From assembly GCA_026126305.1 (NCBI GenBank), contig JAHCJI010000005.1, forward strand, positions 62,001-126,000: a stretch of 64,000 bases of DNA. Reading direction: 5' to 3'. The notes below the pieces were generated by a model. That model ran no database searches and was not told the DNA's origin. It was given only the letters and a program-made list of their open reading frames with translations. Positions 18,238-26,517 of the stretch are shown one piece after another (positions within the stretch are counted from its first letter, which is position 1; every line of letters starts with the position of its first letter). The translations under genes and the position numbers were made by a program. Origin of the DNA: Phycisphaeraceae bacterium. Its GTDB lineage: Bacteria; Planctomycetota; Phycisphaerae; Phycisphaerales; UBA1924.

Positions 18238-18259
18238 AAAAAACCCCGCCCGGGCGGGG
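18238..18259 (-). terminator. Rho-independent terminator of the nuoG/P-type ATPase unit
   Basis: Read on the minus strand, the perfect palindrome CCCCGCCCGGGCGGGG (18244-18259) is followed directly by six T. It lies 38 bases after the stop codon of the duplicated nuoG 3' fragment and so probably was the original nuoG terminator. Confidence 0.85.
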
Positions 18260-18296
18260 TCGTTGCCAATGTTCTGGAAGGTCTGGTTCCTTCGCG

Positions 18297-18528
18297 TTAG
18301 ATCTGGACCAGCGGCATGTCGACCACCTTGCGCTGGGCCTTGGGCGGTAGGGCGACTTCGCTGGCCATCTCGGCAAGCCCGGCGTCGGCCATGTGGGCCC
18401 GAACGTCGGCGGCGACGAACAGCAGACCCCGGGGCAGTTCCACCTCGGTGGCCTGGGGCACCTGGCCCGGCCCATCGTCGACCACCACCACATCCGGGCG
18501 GCGGCGGTTGGGCCGGGGCATGGCCGAG
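18297..18528 (-). pseudogene. Duplicated 3' fragment of nuoG
   Basis: A second copy of the last 74 codons of nuoG, in frame from an internal ATG at 18521 and ending in DMPLVQI instead of the intact gene's DMPLVVL. The two 223-bp copies differ at about eight bases; only two of these change residues (ARMAKAG versus AHMADAG) apart from the last two codons, so both look as if selection acted on the protein. It lies 15 bases beyond the P-type ATPase stop codon and is followed by the terminator. It cannot form a functional NuoG alone. Confidence 0.88.
18306..18528. repeat. 223-bp direct repeat, distal copy
   Basis: Matches 20432-20654 over its full length with no indels and about eight substitutions (near 96% identity by hand count). 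It covers the 3' end of nuoG up to six bases before the stop codon. The two copies bracket the P-type ATPase gene as direct repeats. Confidence 0.95.
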
Positions 18529-18542
18529 ACAAACCGGACAGA

Positions 18543-20426
18543 TTACATGTCGGACAGCGACTTGGACGGGAAGGCGGCGCGCAGGGCGTTGAAGATTGCC
18601 AGCACGTCGATGGCCTCTTGGGCTAGCGCGCCCGCGACCGGTGGCAGGTAGCCCATCGACGCCAGGATCATGCCGACGATGCTCAGGGCCATGCCGCCCA
18701 AGGCGCTCTGGAGCGCGATGGTTCGCATGCGGCTACCGATGTGCATGAGTTCGTCCACGCGGCGCAACGAGCTGTCGAGGATCACGGCACCGGCGGCCTG
18801 GGTGGTGACGTCGCTGGCCACGCCCATAGCCACCCCCACCGTCGCGGCTAACAGGGCCGGGGCGTCGTTGATGCCGTCGCCCACAAAGATGGTGGGTGCA
18901 CTCTGGGTCTCCTCACGGGTAATGGCAACCTTCTGCTCGGGCGTCTGGCCCGCGAGTACCAATTCGATGCCCACCTCTTTGGCCAGGTATTCCACCTCGT
19001 TGGCGCGATCGCCCGACACCAACATGACACGATCGATGTGGTGGTGCTTATCCAAGTGGGTAACGAACGCGCTCCCGTCGGGCCGGGGGGCATCGCGGAA
19101 CTGGTAGGTCGCGGCGATGGCACCGTCGACGAGCACCACGCACTCCAGACCGCCGGCCAGGGGCGGCAGCAGGTCGGCGGACTGCGGATCGTTGGCGAGC
19201 ACGACCTTGCGGCTGGTGACAGTCACTTGGTGGCCCTCCACCACGCCGCGCAGGCCTAGGCCGGGGGGCTCGCTGATCTCGGAGACCGGTAGGAGCGAGA
19301 TGTTCGAGGCTTCAGCGGCCTTCACGACGGCGGCAGCCAGGGGATGCTTGGAGTATCGCTCAAGGCTTGCGGCCAGGGCGAGCGTGTGATCGGCGTCGCC
19401 ACCCGGGCGTATGTGCTGAATGACGAGCGAGGGCCGGCCGAAGGTGAGCGTGCCGGTCTTGTCGAGAATCATCGTTCGGCATGTGCCGATGCGTTCCAGA
19501 ACGAGGGGATCGCGGATGATGATCGATCGGCGAGCGGCAAGCGAGACCGCGCCGATGATCGCCACGGGGATGGCGATGAGCAAGGGGCAGGGGGTTGCGA
19601 CGACCAGAACGGCCAGGAACCTGGTGGGGTCGCCGCTGATGCCCCAAGCGGCCAAGGCGATGACGATCGCCAACGGTGTGTACCACGCGCCCAGGCGGTC
19701 GGCCAAGCGGCGCATGTGCGGCCTTTGCTGCTGGCTAGCACGCATGACCGCCATGATCTGGGCGTAGCGAGAGTCCTGGGCCGAGCGTTGGGCACGGATG
19801 GTCAGGGCGTTCTCGCCGTTGATAGCGCCGCTGAGCACGGCCGAACCGGGGGCCTTGGACATCTCGTAGGGCTCGCCGGTGAGGTAGCTCTCGTCCATGA
19901 CCGAACGGCCTTCGACCACAACGCCGTCGACGGGCGAAGCCTCGTGGGGTAGCACGACGACGAGGTCGTCGACGGCAATCTGGTCGATGGGGACGTCTTC
20001 GAGCACATCACCCGAGCGGCGGTGGGCGACCGAGGGCATGCGCTTGGCCAAGGCTTCGAGGGCCGAGGATGCCCGGCCCATGGCGTAGGTCTCGATGGCC
20101 TGCCCGCCCGAGAGCATGAGGACCACCAGGGTGCCTGCCAGGTACTCGCCCAGCAGCACCGCCGTGACGATGGAGACCGCGGCAAGCAGGTCGGAGCCGA
20201 AGTCTCCCTTGAACAGTTTGACAGCCAGTTCGATCACCAGGGGCACACCGCCGACGAGCAAGGCGGCGTATAGCGGCCAGGGCCGCAGTGGCGAGCCAGC
20301 GGCCCACAAAACAAGCGAGAGGGAGATGGCACCCAGCGCAATGCACGCGATGACGAGGTAGCGTCGTCTACGGACCGGCAGCACGTCGGCCGGGCCGGGA
20401 GCGGCACCGACTGACGCGTGGCTCAC
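18543..20426 (-). CDS. Metal-transporting P1B-type ATPase with TPCP motif
   Basis: A 627-residue heavy-metal P-type ATPase. It has no N-terminal metal-binding domain. Visible: first helices at 22-72, actuator loop TGEP (183-186), the ion-path motif TPCP (278-281), phosphorylation site DKTGT (Asp322), the P1B-specific [13 protein letters not shown] in the hinge and a last helix with [18 protein letters not shown] is the signature of the P1B-5 subgroup (Nia-type, linked to Fe2+/Ni2+), so the substrate guess is Fe(II) or Ni(II) efflux. The GTG start at 20426 overlaps the nuoG stop as GTGA, so translation is coupled to nuoG. Its flanks are the 223-bp repeats. Confidence 0.93.
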   Translation of the reverse strand: MSHASVGAAPGPADVLPVRRRRYLVIACIALGAISLSLVLWAAGSPLRPWPLYAALLVGGVPLVIELAVKLFKGDFGSDLLAAVSIVTAVLLGEYLAGTLVVLMLSGGQAIETYAMGRASSALEALAKRMPSVAHRRSGDVLEDVPIDQIAVDDLVVVLPHEASPVDGVVVEGRSVMDESYLTGEPYEMSKAPGSAVLSGAINGENALTIRAQRSAQDSRYAQIMAVMRASQQQRPHMRRLADRLGAWYTPLAIVIALAAWGISGDPTRFLAVLVVATPCPLLIAIPVAIIGAVSLAARRSIIIRDPLVLERIGTCRTMILDKTGTLTFGRPSLVIQHIRPGGDADHTLALAASLERYSKHPLAAAVVKAAEASNISLLPVSEISEPPGLGLRGVVEGHQVTVTSRKVVLANDPQSADLLPPLAGGLECVVLVDGAIAATYQFRDAPRPDGSAFVTHLDKHHHIDRVMLVSGDRANEVEYLAKEVGIELVLAGQTPEQKVAITREETQSAPTIFVGDGINDAPALLAATVGVAMGVASDVTTQAAGAVILDSSLRRVDELMHIGSRMRTIALQSALGGMALSIVGMILASMGYLPPVAGALAQEAIDVLAIFNALRAAFPSKSLSDM

Positions 20427-22186
20427 AAAACGACCAGCGGCATGTCGACCACCTTGCGCTGGGCCTTGGGCGGCAGGGCGACCTCGCTGGCCATCTCGGC
20501 AAGCCCGGCTTTGGCCATGCGGGCCCGAACGTCGGCAGCGACGAACAGCAGGCCCCGGGGCAGTTCCACCTCGGTGGCCTGGGGCACCTGGCCCGGCCCA
20601 TCGTCGACCACCACCACGTCCGGGCGGCGGCGGTTGGGCCGGGGCATGGCCGAGGCGTAGGCCTCGACCCCCAGGGCCGCCAGCAGGTCGTGGGCGATCT
20701 GGCCCTCGGTGCGGGCCAAGGGCGGGATGGCCGCCTCGAAGGCCTGGAGCATGTTGCGGTGGTTCTCGAAGGTGCCCGCCTTCTCGGCCCAGGTCGCCCC
20801 GGGCAAGACCACGTCGGCCGCGTCGATCAGGCGGCCCGGCAGGGTGTCGATGAGCACGGTGAAGCGATCGCCGGCGGCGTCGGCCAGCTCCGGGGGCGCC
20901 CAGTCGCTGGGGTAGTTGCCCGTAATGAGCAATGCGCCGGCATTCTTGATGGCGCTCAGGAAGTCGTGGAACTCGACCGGCGCCGTGCCCGTGACGGCCC
21001 GGAGCACGCGCCGCACGCCGCGGGCGTTGGGGGCCTTCTCGGCCACCATCACGAAGGCCCGGGGATCGTCGACCGACAGGGTGGGCGGGAAGGCCTTGTC
21101 CCGCCCCTGCGTGGGCACGGGGCCAACGGCGAAGATGGCTTGCGGGTCGATCTCCCGGGCCAGCGTCGCCAGGGCGAAGGCCTCCTCGCAGGGCAGCATC
21201 GGGCTGACCAGGACCGCAAGGTGCTGGCCCTTCTCGACCACCGCCCGCGTGCCGTCGATGGCCGCCCGGTAGGCCCGGGGCCACTCGACATCGACCAACG
21301 CCCCGTAGCGGCGGGCCCTGGGCTGGGTCAGCCGCTGGCCGCTGTGCACGAACTTCCAGCCGTAGCGCACCTCGTCGGTGATCCAGTGCTTGTTGACCTT
21401 GAGGTTTTCCCGCGGCTTGACGCGGTAGATCCGGCCCTCGTTGTGTTCCAGGAAGATGTTGTCGCCGCTGGCGGTGATGCCATCGATGCTGGGGGTCTTC
21501 TTGAGGAACCACACGCGCTGGGCGAAGAGGAAGTCCTTGTCCAGCAGCGCCCCCACCGGGCACAGGTCCACCACGTTGCCGCTCAGCTCGTTCTTCAGGG
21601 CCCGCCCGGGGAACACGTCGATCTCGCTGCGGTTGCCCCGCCCGCCGATCATCAGCTCGCCCGCCCCGGCCACCTCGCGGTCGAATCGCACGCAGCGGGT
21701 GCACATGATGCACCGGTCGGCGTAGAGCCACACGTGGGGCCCCAGGTCCTTCTTGGCCTGCTTGACCTTCTGCTCCTGGAAGCGCGACACGCCGCGGCCG
21801 AACTCATAGGAATAATCCTGGAGGAAGCACTCGCCGCTCTGGTCGCACACCGGGCAGTCCAGCGGGTGGTTGATGAGCAGGTACTCCATCACGGCCTTCT
21901 GGTTGGCCACGGCCCTGGGGCTGTCGGTGTAGACCACCTGGCCATCGACCGCGGGCGTGACGCACGTGGGCTGGAGCTTGCCGCCCATCAGGGGCTCGAG
22001 CCTGTTGTCGTTGCGGGGGTTGGGGGCCCAGACCTCGCCCAGGCAGATGCGGCACTGGGCCGGCCGAGACAGGCCGTCGTGGTAGCAGTAATAGGGGATC
22101 TCGACGCCATGGGCGTTGGCGACCTGGAGGATGGTCTGCCCGGGCTCGAAGCCGACGGTGCGGCCGTTGATGGTGATGCTGGGCAT
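20423..22186 (-). CDS. nuoG: NADH-quinone oxidoreductase subunit G (NuoG-like)
   Basis: A 587-residue iron-sulfur subunit of complex I peripheral arm. The N-terminal 2Fe-2S ferredoxin has [15 protein letters not shown] and PTCVTP; then the His/Cys ligand stretch [14 protein letters not shown], the C-rich [12 protein letters not shown] and LCPVGAL. The molybdopterin-like C-terminal domain is present but short compared with the 700-900 residues of many NuoG. No other nuo gene lies in the window, so this copy is detached from a nuo operon or the operon is split. The gene ends in a GTGA overlap with the P-type ATPase; its last 220 bases are repeated at 18306-18528. Confidence 0.93.
   Translation of the reverse strand: MPSITINGRTVGFEPGQTILQVANAHGVEIPYYCYHDGLSRPAQCRICLGEVWAPNPRNDNRLEPLMGGKLQPTCVTPAVDGQVVYTDSPRAVANQKAVMEYLLINHPLDCPVCDQSGECFLQDYSYEFGRGVSRFQEQKVKQAKKDLGPHVWLYADRCIMCTRCVRFDREVAGAGELMIGGRGNRSEIDVFPGRALKNELSGNVVDLCPVGALLDKDFLFAQRVWFLKKTPSIDGITASGDNIFLEHNEGRIYRVKPRENLKVNKHWITDEVRYGWKFVHSGQRLTQPRARRYGALVDVEWPRAYRAAIDGTRAVVEKGQHLAVLVSPMLPCEEAFALATLAREIDPQAIFAVGPVPTQGRDKAFPPTLSVDDPRAFVMVAEKAPNARGVRRVLRAVTGTAPVEFHDFLSAIKNAGALLITGNYPSDWAPPELADAAGDRFTVLIDTLPGRLIDAADVVLPGATWAEKAGTFENHRNMLQAFEAAIPPLARTEGQIAHDLLAALGVEAYASAMPRPNRRRPDVVVVDDGPGQVPQATEVELPRGLLFVAADVRARMAKAGLAEMASEVALPPKAQRKVVDMPLVVL
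20432..20654. repeat. 223-bp direct repeat, proximal copy inside nuoG
   Basis: The nuoG-internal member of the repeat pair with 18306-18528. Homology ends abruptly: toward the gene's interior after CATGGCCGAG, and toward the 3' end at GACCAGCGG, the codons just before the two C-terminal residues. Confidence 0.95.
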
Positions 22187-22309
22187 GGGCGTGGGGTCTT
22201 CCGTGGGGCTCGTGCGGATACGCTCTCAGAGGCTTCTGCCAGGGATTCAACGGGTCCGACGCCCGGCCGGAAGCCTTTGTCGGCATGGTAGCCGCAAGGA
22301 GCCTGGGGC

Positions 22310-22813
22310 ATGCTTCGGGTGCTGGGAACCATCGGGCTGCTGACGGCCTCGAACATCTTCATGACCTGGGCCTGGTACGGCCACCTCAAACGCCCGGCCT
22401 GGCCGCTGCTGCTGGCCATCGGTGCCAGCTGGCTCATCGCCCTGCCCGAGTACATGCTCCAGGTGCCCGCCAACCGCCTGGGCCACGCCGGGATGGGGGG
22501 CCCCTTCACCGCGCCCCAGCTCAAGGTGCTCCAGGAGGCCATCACGCTGACGGTCTTCTTCTTCTTCAGCTGGCTGGTGCTCAAGGAACGGCTGCGGCCC
22601 AACGAGCTGGTGGCCTTCGGGCTCATCCTCGCCGCCGTCGTCGTCGCCATGTGGGGACGCGGCAACCCCCACGCCAACCCCCACCCCCACCCCCACCCCC
22701 ACCCCGAAGCCCACCACCCCGAAGCCCAGCGGCCCGAAGCCCAGCGGCCCGAAGCCCAGCGGCCCGAAGCCCAGCGGCCCGAGATGGCCCCCAACGCCGG
22801 ACGGCCCACCTGA
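22310..22813 (+). CDS. DUF486 (DMT superfamily-like) membrane protein with His-rich repeat tail
   Basis: A 167-residue protein. Residues 1-118 are a four-helix membrane domain of the DUF486 family (TASNIFMTWAWYGHLK, WLIALPEYMLQVPANR, LQEAITLTVFFFFSWLVLKE). The tail from 119 is low complexity: HANPHPHPHPHPEAHH followed by four 5-residue repeats PEAQR encoded by 15-bp direct repeats at 22718-22777. The His tail could bind metal ions, but may simply be slippage product. The ATG at 22310 has AAGGAG upstream. Divergent from nuoG with 123 bases between. Function of the family is unknown. Confidence 0.85.
   Translation: MLRVLGTIGLLTASNIFMTWAWYGHLKRPAWPLLLAIGASWLIALPEYMLQVPANRLGHAGMGGPFTAPQLKVLQEAITLTVFFFFSWLVLKERLRPNELVAFGLILAAVVVAMWGRGNPHANPHPHPHPHPEAHHPEAQRPEAQRPEAQRPEAQRPEMAPNAGRPT
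22718..22777. repeat. 15-bp coding tandem repeat
   Basis: Four consecutive copies of CCCGAAGCCCAGCGG encode PEAQR repeats in the C-terminal tail of the DUF486 protein. Confidence 0.9.
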
Positions 22814-22899
22814 GCCCGCCCCGCCCATCTGTTCGCATCCCGATCGGGAAAACGCCCCCGGCGGCCCCTGAGAAGGGTTTCGGAGCCGGTCGTCGGTTC

Positions 22900-23130
22900 C
22901 CGGGAAGGCCTGAAATGGAACCGGGAAGGCCTGAAATGGAACCGGGAAGGCCTCAAAGGGAACCGGGAAGGCCTCAAAGGGAACCGAAAAGGCCTCAAAT
23001 GGAACCGGGAAGGCCTGAAATGGAACCGGGAAGGCCTCAAATGGAACCGGGAAGGACTGAAATGGAGCCGGGAAGGCCTCAAATGGAACCGAAGAGGCCT
23101 CAAATGGAACCGACAAGGCCTTCGATCAAA
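22900..23130. repeat. Intergenic tandem array, 21-bp unit (array B)
   Basis: Eleven abutting 21-bp units with consensus CCGGGAAGGCCTCAAATGGA plus A; units differ at a few positions (TCAAA/TGAAA, GGGAA/GAAAA, TGG/GGG). It lies between convergent genes and is open in several frames because 21 is a multiple of 3. Unrelated in sequence to the other 21-bp arrays. Confidence 0.96.
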
Positions 23131-23159
23131 CCGAAAAGCGGCAATCGGGAATCGGGATT

Positions 23160-23211
23160 CGGGAATCGGCAATCGGGGGATTGGCTGCCGGCTGCCGATT
23201 GCCGAATCCCG
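23160..23211. terminator. Long hairpin between convergent genes
   Basis: CGGGAATCGGCAATCGG (23160-23176) pairs with CCGATTGCCGAATCCCG (23195-23211), 17 bp with one mismatch, loop 18. It sits in a cluster of short direct and inverted copies of GGCAATCGGGAAT-like words (23138-23229), between the DUF486 gene and the pseudopilin-like gene. Probable bidirectional terminator, or a REP-like palindromic element. Confidence 0.5.
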
Positions 23212-23226
23212 GCTGCCGATTCCCGG

Positions 23227-24129
23227 CTACCCCCCCACGCCCCCCACGCCCCGACCGCCCGTGATGCTGTGGAACGCCCGGCCCCACAGGCGTTGCTCCA
23301 CGCTCTGGCGCGGCGTGGCCAGGCGGGCCGAGCCGTCGAGCATCACCATCGCCGCCCGATGGCCCGCGTGCGAGCGGCCCATGGCGTTGATCTCGGTGGG
23401 GCCGTGGCTGGTCAGGGCCTCGGCAAAGGGGGCGTTGTCGGGGAAGATGTCGCCCGCGGCGGGGTAGCGGAAGGGCGTCGCGCTCGCGCCGGCGACGGCC
23501 TCGCGCTCGGGGCTTCGGCCCGCGGACTCGCCCAGGAACGGCACGATGGGCCGGTGGCTCAGGATGCGCTCGCCCTGACGAAGGGCGGCGTAGCCGTCGG
23601 TGGCCAGCCACTCGGTGACCAGCCACTCGGTGACAAGTAACGTCGAGGCCGGGGCCATCGGCTCGCCCTGGTGCATGAGCCGGTGGGCCGACTGCGGGGC
23701 GGTGCCGCGGTGGGCCACCGGCCGGTAGTGGCGGTCGGTGCCCGAATATTGCAAGGGTTCGGGCGGCATGATCGCGCCGTTGACGGTGAAGGCCAATCGC
23801 CGGGCCTGCATCGCGTGCGAGCCGGCCGAGGGCGCGCCGCCGCCGGGGGCCAGGGGGCTGGTGAAGTCGGCCTCGCTGGCGACGTAGCCGCCGGCCAGCA
23901 GCATGGCCGAGTGGTGGGTGATGGTGCCGTCGGGGTTGGTGCGGAAGGCCGGGGCGTAGTGGCCGGTGTCGGTGGCGTGCCACTCGATGCCGCGTGCGAC
24001 GAGCCGCGCGTGGAAGATGGCCTGCTGGCTGGCGGTGTTGGCGCGGGCCAGGCCCAGCATGGGCAGGGCGAGCACGCTGACGGCGGAGAGCGTGGCGGTG
24101 GCGGCGAGGGTGTTGGCGAGCGTGGGCAT
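23227..24129 (-). CDS. Pseudopilin-like protein with degenerate N-terminus
   Basis: A 300-residue protein with an N-terminal hydrophobic helix (ATLSAVSVLALPMLGLAR) and then the pattern ARANTASQQAIFHARLVARGIEWHATDTGHYAPAF, which mirrors the LGRARxxAR...LRQIGxAxxxYAxDxxGYxP start of planctomycete pseudopilins. The prepilin signature FTLIE is missing. Near the end HRAAMVMLDGSARL matches the H...DG signature. It may be a paralogue turned into a plain secreted protein. Two 15-bp direct repeats (23605-23634) encode VTEWL twice. Good GGGAGG site before the ATG at 24129. Function unknown. Confidence 0.7.
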   Translation of the reverse strand: MPTLANTLAATATLSAVSVLALPMLGLARANTASQQAIFHARLVARGIEWHATDTGHYAPAFRTNPDGTITHHSAMLLAGGYVASEADFTSPLAPGGGAPSAGSHAMQARRLAFTVNGAIMPPEPLQYSGTDRHYRPVAHRGTAPQSAHRLMHQGEPMAPASTLLVTEWLVTEWLATDGYAALRQGERILSHRPIVPFLGESAGRSPEREAVAGASATPFRYPAAGDIFPDNAPFAEALTSHGPTEINAMGRSHAGHRAAMVMLDGSARLATPRQSVEQRLWGRAFHSITGGRGVGGVGG

Positions 24130-24204
24130 GGTGGGGCCTCCCGGGCGATGCGTGAACACTATGGTTGCCCGGCCGCCAAGGCCCGATCCGTGCAGGAGAA
24201 ACCC

Positions 24205-24630
24205 ATGGCACACGACAACAACAGCACCGCCCCGCTCGAGGCACGCATCGAGCGCCTCGAAGCCGAATTGCGACACTGGCAGGAGCGAGCGGCCGACGGC
24301 GTGACGACGCGGCGGGTCACGCTGGTGGACGAGCAAGGCCAGGAGCGGGCCACGCTCACCGCCGACGCGGGCGGGCCGACGATCGTCTTCCGCGACGGGG
24401 CGGGCATGGTGCGGCTGAAGCTGACCCTGGCCGCCTCGGGCCCGGGCATGACGCTTGCCGACGAGCAGGGCCACACGCGGGCGTGGCTTGGCTTCACGAA
24501 GGAAGCCCTGCGCATCGGCTTTGCCGACGAGGACGGCAACAGCCGGGCCTTCTTCGGCGTGATGCGCAGCGGGCAGCCGGTGGCGAAGTTTTATGACGAG
24601 GCGGGCAACGTGGTGTGGAGCGCCGAGTAG
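24205..24630 (+). CDS. Hypothetical protein: coiled-coil N-terminus plus beta-repeat domain
   Basis: A 141-residue soluble protein. Residues 8-30 form a short coiled coil (LEARIERLEAELRHWQE). The rest is built of 20-25-residue beta units with turn motifs DEQGQ, DGAG, DEQGH, DEDGN, DEAGN, each followed by a hydrophobic strand, as in small beta-solenoid or sheet repeats. No family name recognised. Excellent GCAGGAG site before the ATG at 24205. Divergent from the pseudopilin-like gene with 75 bases between. Confidence 0.75.
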   Translation: MAHDNNSTAPLEARIERLEAELRHWQERAADGVTTRRVTLVDEQGQERATLTADAGGPTIVFRDGAGMVRLKLTLAASGPGMTLADEQGHTRAWLGFTKEALRIGFADEDGNSRAFFGVMRSGQPVAKFYDEAGNVVWSAE

Positions 24631-24642
24631 GGATCGCTCGCC

Positions 24643-25599
24643 TCACCCGGGCGCGCGGTAGCGGGGCGACTTGCCCTCCAGCACCGCCACCACGTCGCGC
24701 ACCACCCAGCTCATGTTGAGCTGGGCCGCGGCCGTGACGGCGGCGATGTGCGGCGTGAGGTGGGCGTTGGGCAGGCCCAGCAGCGGGTAACCGGCGTCCA
24801 TGGGCTCGTGCGGGTCGTGGACGTCGAGCAGGGCCCGCGCGGCGGGTTTGGCCCTGAGCCACGCCGCCAGGGCCGCAGGGTCGATGGCCAGGCCGCGGCT
24901 GGTGTTCACCACGATGCAGTCGGGCCGCAACCTCTCGAGGAACCCGGCGTTGACAAAGTGGTGGTTGCCCTCGCGCCAGTCGACGTGGATGCTCAGGATG
25001 CGGCTCGTGCGCTGGAGTTCCTCGAGCGAAACCGGCGTGCAGCCGTGGCGCTGGTCGGCGGGAATCTCGCGGACGTCGTGGTATCGCACCGTGCAGCCCA
25101 GGGCCGTGAGCACGCGGCCCACGCGGCTGCCGATGCGGCCGAAGCCCAGGACGCCCACGTCCAGGTCGGCCAGCTGGTGCTCGCCGCGCAGCTCGGCCCG
25201 GGCGGCGTGCCAGGCCTTGCCCTCGAGCGGGCCGTCGAGGAAGACCCGCGGACGCAACGCGTCCAGCAGCAGGCACAGCACGAACTCGACCACGGCCTGG
25301 GTGTTGGCCTCGGGCGTGTGGACGACCTCGACGCCCCGGGCCCGGCAGGCTGGGATGTCGATGTTCTCCAGCGCCACGCCCGCGCGGCCCACGACCCTGA
25401 GCAGCGGGGCCTTGTCGAGCAGGGCCCGGTCGACCTTGGTATACGTGCGCACGACCAAGCCGCTGGCTGTGGGCAGCAGTTCACCAAGCCGCGGGTCGTC
25501 GAAGGGGCACACCTCGAGGAGGGCGTGCTGGGCCAGCCACTGGCTTGCGGCGGGCTCGAGCGTCTCGGTCTGGACGACTAGGGGCTTGTCGTTTGCCAC
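24643..25599 (-). CDS. D-isomer-specific 2-hydroxyacid dehydrogenase (SerA-like)
   Basis: A 318-residue NAD-dependent dehydrogenase related to phosphoglycerate dehydrogenase. It shows the substrate-domain VVGRAGVALENIDIPACRARGVEV, the Rossmann motif GFGRIGSRVGRVL, catalytic Arg in VVNTSRGLAID, Glu in DPHEP and catalytic His in LTPHIAAVT. No C-terminal ACT domain, so it is a short form; substrate not assigned. The start is GTG at 25599, 6 bases after the clpS stop, with little ribosome binding site, so it is probably translated by coupling to clpS. Confidence 0.9.
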   Translation of the reverse strand: MANDKPLVVQTETLEPAASQWLAQHALLEVCPFDDPRLGELLPTASGLVVRTYTKVDRALLDKAPLLRVVGRAGVALENIDIPACRARGVEVVHTPEANTQAVVEFVLCLLLDALRPRVFLDGPLEGKAWHAARAELRGEHQLADLDVGVLGFGRIGSRVGRVLTALGCTVRYHDVREIPADQRHGCTPVSLEELQRTSRILSIHVDWREGNHHFVNAGFLERLRPDCIVVNTSRGLAIDPAALAAWLRAKPAARALLDVHDPHEPMDAGYPLLGLPNAHLTPHIAAVTAAAQLNMSWVVRDVVAVLEGKSPRYRAPG

Positions 25600-25605
25600 G
25601 CGGTT

Positions 25606-25953
25606 TCAGCCTTCCGACCCGTCTTCGGCGGGTTCGAGGATGGCCCGCATGGGCCCGTTGCTGCGCGTCAGCAGCGGGTCGGCCCCGAAGCCTATGACCT
25701 GCTGGACGCGCAGCTCGCCCAGCTCGCGGTGGACGGTGGCGATGATGGCGCGCCCCTTGCTATCGACCTCTCTGGCGAGCTGGAATCCCCGCTCCTGGGG
25801 ATACCCGAAGATACGCCCGAGCATGTCGATGACGTACTCGTACGTGTGGTCCTGATCGTCCAGCAGCACGACGTTCCAAGGCCTGAGCGGCCCGGTTTGG
25901 TCCTGGGGTATAGTGTGGGGCTTGGTGTGGCTGTGGGTTGCTGTGTGTGCCAT
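25606..25953 (-). CDS. clpS: ATP-dependent Clp protease adaptor ClpS
   Basis: A 115-residue adaptor that delivers N-degron substrates to ClpA/ClpC with ClpP. The core is at 26-100: WNVVLLDDQDHTYEYVI, then MLGRIFGYP and a C-terminal strand pair. The NVVLLDD...TYEYV segment is diagnostic. The N-terminal tail is His/Thr-rich (about 20 residues), similar in flexibility to the tail other ClpS use to stall the ATPase. Chosen ATG at 25953. No clpA/clpP in the window. First gene of a two-gene operon with the dehydrogenase. Confidence 0.94.
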   Translation of the reverse strand: MAHTATHSHTKPHTIPQDQTGPLRPWNVVLLDDQDHTYEYVIDMLGRIFGYPQERGFQLAREVDSKGRAIIATVHRELGELRVQQVIGFGADPLLTRSNGPMRAILEPAEDGSEG

Positions 25954-26151
25954 CGCGGTTCCATGATAGGGAGCCGTGCCCGGCAGTGGCGGCGGCGAGC
26001 CGCCCGTTCGTGGGGTGTCGGACAATCGGAGTTTCGGCTGAGGCCGATAGTTGGAAGAGCCGGGGGCAATGCGCCGATATCCGGCACGTATCCATAGGCA
26101 ATGGCGGTGACCTGTGCGTTCTCCAGGCAGCGCATAAGCGGAGCCGGAGTC

Positions 26152-26493
26152 ATGAATAAGAGCGAACTCGTGGAGCGGATCGCTTCGTCGTTGGGGTCGA
26201 CACGTGCCGAGGCCAATACCTGCCTCGAAGCGGTGCTGGACAACATCGCCCAGGGACTGGCCGAAGAGGGGCGTGTCAAGATCAGCGGTTTTGGGAGTTT
26301 TGTCCGCCGGCATCGGGCGGCCCGGGACGGCACCAAGCCCAGCACGGGCGAGCCCATCGTCATCCCCGAGTCGTACACCTGCGGCTTCCGGGCGGCCCCG
26401 GCGCTGCGCGAGCGCATGGGCGAACGATCCACAGGACTGCCCGGCCAGTTCGAGGCCAAGCCGCGCACGCGGCAGGATGCGCATCGGTTCTAG
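26152..26493 (+). CDS. HU/IHF family DNA-binding protein
   Basis: A 113-residue nucleoid protein. NKSELVERIASSLG opens the helical dimerisation part; VKISGFGSFVRRHRAARDGTKPSTGEP is the classic beta-arm entry; the arm tip IVIPESY is recognisable. About 20 residues (FEAKPRTRQDAHRF region) extend beyond the usual 90. An upstream in-frame start at 26101 is possible but lacks conservation; the ATG at 26152 has CCGGAG. Divergent from clpS with about 200 bases between them for both promoters. Confidence 0.93.
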   Translation: MNKSELVERIASSLGSTRAEANTCLEAVLDNIAQGLAEEGRVKISGFGSFVRRHRAARDGTKPSTGEPIVIPESYTCGFRAAPALRERMGERSTGLPGQFEAKPRTRQDAHRF

Positions 26494-26517
26494 GTAAGCC
26501 TCGGATCCCGATGCGTC

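Noticed and set aside
18306..20654. Insertion sequence or transposon around the P-type ATPase
   Set aside because: No transposase and no inverted terminal repeats; the flanks are direct copies of nuoG coding sequence.
20427..21731. Upstream extension of the P-type ATPase frame
   Set aside because: This stretch is nuoG in another frame; the ATPase begins with the GTG overlapping the nuoG stop.
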